A stretch of DNA of 12,550 nt from Burkholderiaceae bacterium (GTDB lineage Bacteria; Pseudomonadota; Gammaproteobacteria; Burkholderiales; Burkholderiaceae), in the NCBI GenBank assembly GCA_947457745.1, contig CANGWT010000042.1, forward strand, positions 1 to 12,550. Direction: 5' to 3'. The position numbers and the translations under genes are program-made. Shown one piece after another: positions 1-5,501 of the stretch (the first letter of the stretch is position 1; every line of letters starts with the position of its first letter). The notes below the pieces were generated by a model, which was given only the letters and a program-made list of their open reading frames with translations, made no database searches and was not told where the DNA came from.

Positions 1-630
1 TCCGTTAATGCCAGCTTTGACTGGGATGACGTTGGCTCATGGGATGCGATGGCCAAACACTTCCCTGAAGATGAGCACGGTAATGCAGCTCAAGGTAAAG
101 CGATTTTTGTCGACTCAAAAAATAACTTTGTATTCGGACGTGAGCGCTTAATTGCGGCAGTTGGACTAGACAACCTGATCATTGTGGATACGCCTGATGC
201 CCTACTAGTGAGTGCCAAAGGAAATTCACAATCAGTGAAAAAAGTGGTTGATGCTCTGAACAAAGATAAAGACGAGCGCGCCACTTATCACAGCACAGTT
301 CATCGCCCATGGGGCACATACACCGTGATCGAAGAAGGTCCTGATTACAAGATTAAGCGCATTGTGGTTCACCCAGGCGGAAAACTATCTTTGCAAATGC
401 ATCATCATCGCAATGAGCACTGGGTTGTGATTACCGGTAAAGCAGAGATTGTGAACGGAGATAAAGTACTTCATCTCAATGCCAACGAGTCTACGTATAT
501 TCCTAAAGAGACGCAGCATCGCCTTACCAATCTGGGCGATACCCCACTAGTGATTATTGAGGCGCAGGTGGGTGACTATTTAGGTGAAGACGATATCGTG
601 CGTTTTGAAGATCAGTACGGTAGAGCCTAG
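1..630 (+). CDS. manC: Mannose-1-phosphate guanylyltransferase / mannose-6-phosphate isomerase, 3' part
   Basis: Bifunctional enzyme family that makes GDP-mannose from mannose-1-phosphate and GTP, and interconverts mannose-6-phosphate and fructose-6-phosphate; it supplies surface polysaccharide synthesis in the cytoplasm. The frame is open from base 1, so the gene starts outside the window. About 209 residues are visible, where family members have roughly 470-480. The first visible residues (SVNASFDWDDVGSWDAM) match the family's FxWxDVGSWDA motif, so the ATG at 49 is internal. The C-terminal half is the type II phosphomannose isomerase cupin: HRPWGTY, then PGGKLSLQMHHHRNEHW with the metal-binding histidines, ITGKA, and the ending EDDIVRFEDQYGR. 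It converges with the glycosyltransferase on the other strand, 34 bases away, and no clear terminator lies between. The family call is secure; the symbol could also be written cpsB or algA. Confidence 0.93.
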   Translation, partial: SVNASFDWDDVGSWDAMAKHFPEDEHGNAAQGKAIFVDSKNNFVFGRERLIAAVGLDNLIIVDTPDALLVSAKGNSQSVKKVVDALNKDKDERATYHSTVHRPWGTYTVIEEGPDYKIKRIVVHPGGKLSLQMHHHRNEHWVVITGKAEIVNGDKVLHLNANESTYIPKETQHRLTNLGDTPLVIIEAQVGDYLGEDDIVRFEDQYGRA

Positions 631-664
631 AGGATTCGTCGCACCAAGCTAACCATTCAATCCA

Positions 665-2026
665 TTAAATCGATTCCAGAATTTTCTGAACCGCTTGGTC
701 AACTCCAATGGGGTTGCCGCGGACTTGATTGATATTCTTCCCCTGCCAATCTAGCCAGATTCTTTCTAAAGTCAGTGTGAGGCTAGCCTCATCACTACTC
801 ACGCTTAAGTAAGCATTTCTGTCGCTGAGCAACTGATCTAGTTGTGGATTGCGATGGGTAATTCCCCAGATTGGTCTAGCAGCCCAGAGGTAGTCATAGA
901 ACTTAGACGGAATGTATTCAGCGCATTGCTCACCAGAGCCGTGCAACAAAATCAGAACATCAGCTGTCTGCATCTTTTCAATGACGCGCTCTCGGCCTGA
1001 TTGACCGGTTGCGGGATCCTTTTCTAGGCGGCCATGGGCCAGCATGACGTCCCCAAATCCCAACTCATCAATTACTTGAAGTGTCAGTGGATCCAGGGGT
1101 GCACCATAAGCATGCACGCGAACACAGTCCCTAGCTTGTGGATATTTTTTCAATATGTCCTGTAGCGCTCTTAATATAGTTGAGAGACTGCGATCTTTAG
1201 CCAAAGACCCAAAGTGACACAGATTGAGATGCTCAGTGTATTGATGGGTAAATGTACCAGCAGCATTACCAGGTGGCTCAGCGCCTGGCATCACCACAAA
1301 ACCTGTAGCATTATCCGCAGTATTGAGATTAGGGTTACGCAGCTTTGCGTAATGTAAAGCACCATCGGTAAACCACCACACTTTATTTGAGAATCGAGTC
1401 AGTTGATTCTCTAAATAGTGCCGAAAACGGGCATCCCGATTTTTAGGTTTATCAAAGCCGGGATCATTAGGGCTTTTACGAATCACTAGAGGATCATGCA
1501 CTTCAGAGATTAATTCAATTCCCGTTGCGCGCTTAAGCCATACCCCTGCCAAATGTGCAGACCATGCACTGCCCACGGAAAATACGACATCAACTTTTCC
1601 AGCACGAATTAAATGCCAACCATGGAAAAATGCTGGAAGTGCCCAAGACCATTGACTTGAATATCCCAAGACTAATTTTTCAATCGCAATCAATGGCGAA
1701 AGTAAAAGTGACACAGTTCTAGTTGTGACTTTATAGAACAGGCCGCGCCCATATTGATTCGCAACCCAATGACGAAAATCGAAACGAAAACCGGAAGGGC
1801 CCCAAGCAATAAACTGATGGTGTGGAAAGCGTTGATCTTTGATGCCGGTAATTGCACTAAATACAATCGGCTCAACACCGGCTTCAAGTAAGTAAGGAAT
1901 CTTATCGGTAATGGTCAAACTTGCAGCCCGGCCATCCATATTAAAAGCGTGCGTCAAAATCAGCCAACGCTTTTTCTCAGTGACACGAGGAATTTCTACC
2001 AAGCTTGGTGTGCTGGCATTACTCAC
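665..2026 (-). CDS. GT-B-type glycosyltransferase (GT4/group 1-like)
   Basis: Probable sugar transferase using a nucleotide-sugar donor, 453 residues; donor and acceptor unknown. The N-terminal domain opens with a Rossmann-like strand (RWLILTHAFNMDGRAAS, about 20-36). It holds a hydrophobic patch (about 104-120) that could bind membrane, and VDVVFSVGSAWSAHLAGVW with EVHDPL (about 145-180), which resembles the acceptor-domain core of GT4 enzymes. The C-terminal domain has LNLCHFGSLAKDRSLSTIL (about 267-285) and ADVLILLHGSG followed by YIPSKFYDYLWAARPIWGI (about 355-389), the usual donor-binding region. The start is GTG, 2 bases after the pyrB TAA and without a good ribosome-binding site, so translation is probably coupled to pyrB. 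It ends facing manC, which suggests a role in polysaccharide synthesis (inference). Fold call fairly sure; specificity cannot be read. Confidence 0.72.
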   Translation of the reverse strand: MSNASTPSLVEIPRVTEKKRWLILTHAFNMDGRAASLTITDKIPYLLEAGVEPIVFSAITGIKDQRFPHHQFIAWGPSGFRFDFRHWVANQYGRGLFYKVTTRTVSLLLSPLIAIEKLVLGYSSQWSWALPAFFHGWHLIRAGKVDVVFSVGSAWSAHLAGVWLKRATGIELISEVHDPLVIRKSPNDPGFDKPKNRDARFRHYLENQLTRFSNKVWWFTDGALHYAKLRNPNLNTADNATGFVVMPGAEPPGNAAGTFTHQYTEHLNLCHFGSLAKDRSLSTILRALQDILKKYPQARDCVRVHAYGAPLDPLTLQVIDELGFGDVMLAHGRLEKDPATGQSGRERVIEKMQTADVLILLHGSGEQCAEYIPSKFYDYLWAARPIWGITHRNPQLDQLLSDRNAYLSVSSDEASLTLTLERIWLDWQGKNINQVRGNPIGVDQAVQKILESI

Positions 2027-2028
2027 AA

Positions 2029-3006
2029 TTAATTGCCGGCAACAATAGACATTACTGCCATGCGCACTGCAATACCAAAGGTAACTTGATTCAGAATGAC
2101 TGATTGAGGACCATCAGCTACCACTGAATCAATCTCCACACCGCGATTCATGGGGCCCGGATGCATCACGATGGCATCGGGTTTGGCTAAAGCAAGGCGC
2201 GCAGGAGTTAAACCATATTGCTTGAAAAAAGCATCGCCTTCAGGAACCTGACCGACTTCCATGCGCTCCTTCTGAATACGAAGCGTCATCACCACATCCA
2301 CACCCTTAAGACCTTCTTCCATGCTGTGAAAGACCTTCACACCCAACATATCTAAATCCCTTGGCAATAAGCTTTCGGGGCCAATCGCCCGAATATCCGT
2401 ACAACCCAAAGTTCTTAAGGCGGAGATATTGGATTTAGCTACGCGACTGTGAACGATGTCACCAACAATGGCAATCTTCAAGCTTCTGAAGTCTTTTTTG
2501 AAGTGGCGCATCGTATACATATCCAGCAAGCCTTGGGTTGGATGCTGATGGCTGCCATCGCCCGCATTGACAACGTGCACGTGTGATGGCACATGATTGG
2601 CGATTTCGATAGGTGCTCTTGAGACACCATGGCGCACCACAAAAATATCTGCCTGCATCGCTACCAAGTTATCTATCGTATCCAAAAGACTCTCGCCCTT
2701 GGCAGCAGAGGAAGTGGAGATATCTAAATTAATCACATCAGCCGATAAACGCTTAGCAGCAATCTCAAAGGTAGTACGAGTGCGGGTAGAGTTTTCAAAG
2801 AAGAGATTGAAAACACTTTTACCTCGCAACAGTGGAACCTTCTTCACCTCTCGAGCAGGATCTGTCACACTGACAAACTGCTTGGCGGTATTCAAAATAT
2901 ATAGGATTTGTTCTTTAGGCAAACCTTCTAAAGTGAGAAGATGTGTTAACTCACCAGCAGCATTAAACTGGTTCACTGGGCTAATCATTAAATCGTTCTT
3001 GCTCAT
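2029..3006 (-). CDS. pyrB: Aspartate carbamoyltransferase catalytic chain
   Basis: Condenses carbamoyl phosphate with aspartate to N-carbamoyl-aspartate, the committed step of pyrimidine synthesis, in the cytoplasm. The protein has 325 residues, near the family norm. It shows the carbamoyl-phosphate loop FFENSTRTRTTFE (about 69-81), the SSAAKGES loop donated to the neighbouring active site (lysine near 103), GDGSHQHPTQGLLD (about 149-162) and VMHPGPMNRGVEI (about 280-292). About 20 residues precede the conserved core (HLLTLEGL). Some beta- and gammaproteobacterial enzymes also have an N-terminal extension. The ATG overlaps the pyrR stop (ATGA), with a GAGGAG site 8 bases upstream inside pyrR, so the two are translationally coupled. 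No pyrI is present, and the next gene downstream is a glycosyltransferase rather than pyrC. Confidence 0.97.
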   Translation of the reverse strand: MSKNDLMISPVNQFNAAGELTHLLTLEGLPKEQILYILNTAKQFVSVTDPAREVKKVPLLRGKSVFNLFFENSTRTRTTFEIAAKRLSADVINLDISTSSAAKGESLLDTIDNLVAMQADIFVVRHGVSRAPIEIANHVPSHVHVVNAGDGSHQHPTQGLLDMYTMRHFKKDFRSLKIAIVGDIVHSRVAKSNISALRTLGCTDIRAIGPESLLPRDLDMLGVKVFHSMEEGLKGVDVVMTLRIQKERMEVGQVPEGDAFFKQYGLTPARLALAKPDAIVMHPGPMNRGVEIDSVVADGPQSVILNQVTFGIAVRMAVMSIVAGN

Positions 3007-3509
3007 TCCGTACGCTCCTCTAACTGGAAGCTGAACTTACCAGCACCATCTTTTTCTAAGACCAAAATTTGATGATCCGGAATCGTTACTTGCTCTCCAG
3101 CGAAACTCGCTGCGATCGGTAACTCACGATTGTCTCGATCGGCCAACACCATTAACTCCACCGACGCCGGCCTACCAAAGTCAAATAACTCATTGAGTGC
3201 AGCGCGCACGGTGCGGCCCGTGAGCAATACATCATCGATCAAAATGATATTTGCCCCACTCACTTCATATGGAAGATTCGTAGGCATCGTGCTTGCGGAA
3301 CGCAGTGCTGTCATGCCTTTTTCAGCATAATCATCACGATGAAAGGCAACATTAATTACTCCGAAGTGCGACAGTCCCAAATCATTAGCTAATCGCTCAA
3401 CAATCCATGCGCCGCCCATCGCTAAGCCAGCCAACTCAAAGGCTTCATTTGCGTCTTTGCGTTTTCGAATGACTTCTAGTAATTTCAAATAGGATTGTTC
3501 TGCATTCAT
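3003..3509 (-). CDS. pyrR: PyrR: pyrimidine regulatory protein / uracil phosphoribosyltransferase
   Basis: Type I phosphoribosyltransferase of 168 residues. In Bacillus, PyrR binds pyr mRNA to control attenuation and also converts uracil plus PRPP to UMP; in betaproteobacteria the regulatory role is less certain. The PRPP-binding signature ANIILIDDVLLTGRTVRAAL lies at about 86-105, with two acidic residues followed by LTGRT. The conserved R-D-D region (VAFHRDDYAEKG) lies at about 54-65. The start ATG is one base after the ruvX TGA, and the stop overlaps the pyrB start by 4 bases. The gaps to both neighbours are too small to hold an RNA attenuator, so any PyrR-responsive leader would have to lie upstream of the whole unit. 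I see none there, so its target in this organism is open. Confidence 0.93.
   Translation of the reverse strand: MNAEQSYLKLLEVIRKRKDANEAFELAGLAMGGAWIVERLANDLGLSHFGVINVAFHRDDYAEKGMTALRSASTMPTNLPYEVSGANIILIDDVLLTGRTVRAALNELFDFGRPASVELMVLADRDNRELPIAASFAGEQVTIPDHQILVLEKDGAGKFSFQLEERTE
3015..3020 (-). promoter_or_regulatory. Ribosome-binding site of pyrB inside pyrR
   Basis: The minus strand reads GAGGAG here, with 8 bases to the pyrB ATG at 3006. The site lies in the last codons of pyrR. It fixes the pyrB start and shows that the 4-base pyrR/pyrB overlap is real coupling rather than a mis-called start. Confidence 0.75.
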
Positions 3510-3510
3510 C

Positions 3511-3915
3511 TCAACTCATCCAATTCTTCTCAAGAAAGTACTGCTCCAAAATCAGGGCCGCTGACTGCGCATCCAAATTGTCTCGCATGTCTGGGTCGCC
3601 TTCCAAAACTGCCGAAGTATAGCGCTCATCCACCCAATCAACCGGCAGTTGGAATCGGCCACTCAGCTGATTACCAAAGCGACGGGCTTTCTGGCTCATC
3701 TCATGCTCTGTCCCATCAGGATGGCAGGGCAAACCAACTACTAAACGATTAGGCTGCCATTCTTTAATCAGATCCTCGACCACCTTAAATCGCACATTAC
3801 TATTGGGCTCTGCAATGGTTTTCAGTGGCTGACCCAGCTTGGTCAGTGTATTGCCAACCGCAACACCAATTCTTCGGGTGCCATAGTCAAACGCCATTAC
3901 CATTAAATCAGCCAT
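3511..3915 (-). CDS. ruvX: YqgF/RuvX family nuclease (pre-16S rRNA processing)
   Basis: RNase H-fold protein of 134 residues, the usual size for YqgF. Family members trim the 5' end of 16S rRNA in E. coli and have been proposed as Holliday-junction resolvases. The first acidic residue lies in MAFDYGTRRIGVAVG (D10), a second in VDERYTSAVL (E97), and a third in NLDAQSAALILEQYF (near 115), the expected catalytic set. LVVGLPCHPDG (about 58-68) is the family's LVVGLP motif. The ribosome-binding sequence AAGGGAG overlaps the yqgE stop codon and precedes this ATG, with 9 bases between the genes. The adjacent yqgE is its usual partner across proteobacteria. The call is safe; which activity dominates here is not visible. 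Confidence 0.95.
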   Translation of the reverse strand: MADLMVMAFDYGTRRIGVAVGNTLTKLGQPLKTIAEPNSNVRFKVVEDLIKEWQPNRLVVGLPCHPDGTEHEMSQKARRFGNQLSGRFQLPVDWVDERYTSAVLEGDPDMRDNLDAQSAALILEQYFLEKNWMS

Positions 3916-3924
3916 GCAGCTCCC

Positions 3925-4581
3925 TTAAGCATGACCCGCCTCACCCGATAAGCGAGAAGGATCAAACCCTAGGTGGCTCATCGTGCGCTCATAGCGTTGA
4001 ACTGATGGCGTATCAAAAATAATTTCACTCATTTGATCTTGAGACAAAGGGACATTCATCCAGCCATTCAGAGCGATTTCATCCTCAAGCTGACCTGCAC
4101 TCCAACCAGCATAGCCAAGAGTAATTAAGAACTTCTCCGGTCCATTGCCAGTTGCAACTGCCTCCAACACGTCCTTAGAGGTCGTCATGGTGAGACCGCC
4201 AGGCACTGCTAAGGAGGAACTGTAGCTGCCCACGCTGACTGGCTCATGCAAAACAAATCCCCGCTCGATTTGTACTGGACCACCAAAATAGACTGGCTGG
4301 GTCAGCAGAGGGGCAATCTCTAGCTTGAGCTCAATTTTGTCGAACAGGCTTTCCAAATCCACTTCTGTCGGGCGATTGACTACCAAGCCCATTGCACCGC
4401 GCTCGGTGTGCTCAAAAAGATAAATAACAGACCTAGCAAAATTAGGATCCACCATACTAGGCATGGCGATTAAAAACTGATTGGCAAGGTGGTCAGCAGA
4501 ATAGGAAATAGAAGACCCGATGCCAGAGGCTTGGGCGGGTTCTGGAGTTTGACCCACAGGGGCTTTTTTAGCCGTGCTCAT
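3925..4581 (-). CDS. yqgE: YqgE/AlgH family protein (UPF0301)
   Basis: Conserved protein of 218 residues whose biochemical role is not settled; AlgH has been linked to alginate regulation in Pseudomonas. Family signatures are clear: LANQFLIAMPSMVDPNFARS (about 32-51), EHTERGAMGLVVNRP (about 57-71), VYFGGPV..RGFVLHEP, and LGYAGWSAGQLEDEIALNGW. About 30 polar, proline- and alanine-rich residues precede the conserved core, making it longer than the E. coli protein (187). The ATG chosen is the first in frame, and no later start keeps the whole core with a better ribosome-binding site. No strong ribosome-binding site precedes this start. It lies 22 bases after the YdcF-like stop and 9 bases before ruvX, inside the same unit. 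Confidence 0.94.
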   Translation of the reverse strand: MSTAKKAPVGQTPEPAQASGIGSSISYSADHLANQFLIAMPSMVDPNFARSVIYLFEHTERGAMGLVVNRPTEVDLESLFDKIELKLEIAPLLTQPVYFGGPVQIERGFVLHEPVSVGSYSSSLAVPGGLTMTTSKDVLEAVATGNGPEKFLITLGYAGWSAGQLEDEIALNGWMNVPLSQDQMSEIIFDTPSVQRYERTMSHLGFDPSRLSGEAGHA

Positions 4582-4589
4582 GTGGGTCT

Positions 4590-4595
4590 ATTTTA
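4590..4595 (-). promoter_or_regulatory. Possible -10 box upstream of yqgE
   Basis: The minus strand reads TAAAAT here, 8 bases before the yqgE ATG, in the short gap after the YdcF-like gene. The best -35-like sequence (TTACCG at 4615-4620, 19-base spacer) is poor. It could give yqgE its own nearly leaderless transcript in addition to read-through, but short AT-rich hexamers are common by chance. Confidence 0.3.
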
Positions 4596-4603
4596 CCGAA
4601 TTA

Positions 4604-5353
4604 CTAGATCTTTCCGGTAATCCAGTAAGCCACCAAACCCACGGCCTCATGGAGAAAGTTGCTCCATTGCTGCGCCCCTCTCATCAGGTCAAAACTAGCC
4701 CAGTGCAACTGATTGCCAGTTTGGTAGTCAACGGGCAATGGGATGACCTCTATGCCCTGCTTCTCAAAAATCTTGAGGGAGCGGTACATATGACTGGCAG
4801 AGGTAATCAAAAGCCAGGGTTTAGGTGTGCCATCTGCATTCTTCAGACCAAATTGACCAATCAACGGCTTCATATAGAGCACGTTTTCATAGGTATTACG
4901 CGATTGCTTCTCGTAATGAGCCAACTGCTCAGGTAGACCCTGCTCGACCACGAGGCGTTTAAATGCCTCTGCCTCAGATATCCCTTTGGGCGATAGACTG
5001 CCAGAGAAACCACTGAAAATAAATGGCAAATCAGGGCGCTTACGAATCAACTCAAAAGCCTTAGTGACACGCTCAGCTGCAGCCCCAATAGAAACCTCGC
5101 CACGGTCTACAGCAATCTCTCCAGCCTCAATCGCCCCGCCCAATATCAGAACGCCGCCGACGTCACCGCTGGATACTTGCAGAACATTGAATTTCGGGGC
5201 AGTGTCTTCCAAGGCTCTCAAAAAAATCCCCGAGCTGGGAAGCCACCCCACTAGGAGTAAATCCACTAAAGCAAATAATAAAAATCGTTTGCACAGATGC
5301 ACTTTTTTTAGCCCCAGAAAAGTAGGCTCAGGGCCACAAAAACCACAACCCAA
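4604..5353 (-). CDS. YdcF/ElyC-like membrane protein (DUF218), 5' end frameshifted
   Basis: DUF218 proteins are inner-membrane proteins with a soluble catalytic-looking domain; ElyC affects envelope carrier-lipid metabolism in E. coli. The open frame holds 249 codons from a TTG at 5353. The soluble domain shows GGVLILGGAIEAG (about 66-78), FIFSGFSG, SRNTYENVLYMKPL, and WLLITSASHMYRSLKIFEKQ with GIEVIPLPVDY, all typical of the family. One membrane helix (KRFLLFALVDLLLVGWL, about 22-38) is present. The first 14 residues from the TTG (MGCGFCGPEPTFLG) look unlike a family N-terminus. The expected first helix is encoded in another frame at 5308-5412, and one added G in the run at 5312-5315 would give a normal 269-residue protein starting at ATG 5412. 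It heads the unit that continues with yqgE. Family call firm; whether it is broken depends on that base. Confidence 0.85.
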   Translation of the reverse strand: MGCGFCGPEPTFLGLKKVHLCKRFLLFALVDLLLVGWLPSSGIFLRALEDTAPKFNVLQVSSGDVGGVLILGGAIEAGEIAVDRGEVSIGAAAERVTKAFELIRKRPDLPFIFSGFSGSLSPKGISEAEAFKRLVVEQGLPEQLAHYEKQSRNTYENVLYMKPLIGQFGLKNADGTPKPWLLITSASHMYRSLKIFEKQGIEVIPLPVDYQTGNQLHWASFDLMRGAQQWSNFLHEAVGLVAYWITGKI

Positions 5354-5412
5354 TTTAGAGGCTCAATACAAAACTGTACGATTTTAGAAAACACAAAAAA
5401 TAAAGTATCCAT
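5308..5412 (-). pseudogene. Displaced N-terminal segment of the YdcF-like gene
   Basis: This short frame starts at ATG 5412 and reads 34 codons to TAA (5308-5310). Its product begins MDTLFFVFSKIVQF, continues CIEPLNW, and then forms a hydrophobic stretch VVVFVALSLLFWG, that is, a first membrane helix. The stop falls exactly where the frame of the main gene reads on with LKKVHLCKRF. Members of this family usually have two N-terminal membrane helices, so this is best read as the true 5' end of the neighbouring gene, separated by a one-base loss or a sequencing error in a GGGG run. It does not look like an independent small protein. Confidence 0.75.
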
Positions 5413-5420
5413 GGACAAAG

Positions 5421-5450
5421 AGCATACCAAGCCTGCCAATCACTCCTCAA
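5421..5450 (-). promoter_or_regulatory. Candidate sigma70 promoter for the ydcF-yqgE-ruvX-pyrR-pyrB unit
   Basis: On the minus strand a -35-like TTGAGG (5445-5450) and a -10-like TATGCT (5421-5426) are separated by 18 bases. TGG directly before the -10 box makes an extended -10. Transcription would begin about 7-8 bases further on, at or next to the ATG at 5412, so the mRNA would be nearly leaderless. The match is moderate (4 of 6 in each box). It is the best promoter seen in the 89-base divergent gap. Confidence 0.45.
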
Positions 5451-5473
5451 GAATCACCTGCATGTCAGCAAAA

Positions 5474-5490
5474 TAGGGCAATAGGCCCTA
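5474..5490. repeat. Inverted repeat TAGGGC-N5-GCCCTA in the phr promoter region
   Basis: A perfect 6-base inverted repeat (TAGGGC at 5474-5479, GCCCTA at 5485-5490) with a 5-base spacer AATAG. Its right arm overlaps the first two bases of the candidate phr -10 box, a position typical of a repressor operator. It is short enough to have arisen by chance, and no regulator gene is adjacent. Confidence 0.4.
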
Positions 5491-5494
5491 ATAT
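5489..5494 (+). promoter_or_regulatory. Candidate -10 box of phr
   Basis: TAATAT lies 7 bases before the phr ATG at 5502, so transcription would start at or next to the start codon. The AGGGG before the ATG has only 2 bases of spacing, too close for a normal ribosome-binding site, which also fits a leaderless mRNA. No good -35 box is visible at 16-18 bases; ATGTCA at 5462-5467 is 21 bases away. Confidence 0.45.
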
Positions 5495-5501
5495 AGGGGC
5501 T

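Noticed and set aside
631..690. Terminator between the convergent manC and glycosyltransferase genes
   Set aside because: The only symmetric element is CAGAATTTTCTG inside the coding end of the glycosyltransferase, with a loop too small to form a hairpin. Nothing convincing is present.
2597..3034. 145-codon open frame on the plus strand
   Set aside because: It lies antisense to pyrB over conserved active-site codons, so it is a by-product of codon use.
4574..4936. 120-codon open frame on the plus strand
   Set aside because: It lies antisense to the YdcF-like gene, whose codons encode clear family motifs. Its own product has no recognisable feature.
5303..5316. Programmed -1 frameshift joining the two YdcF frames
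   Set aside because: In the upstream frame, TAA comes before the A7 run, so that slippery site is never reached. The remaining site (TGG GGC) does not fit the X-XXY-YYZ pattern, and re-pairing in the P site would be poor. A base loss or read error is simpler.
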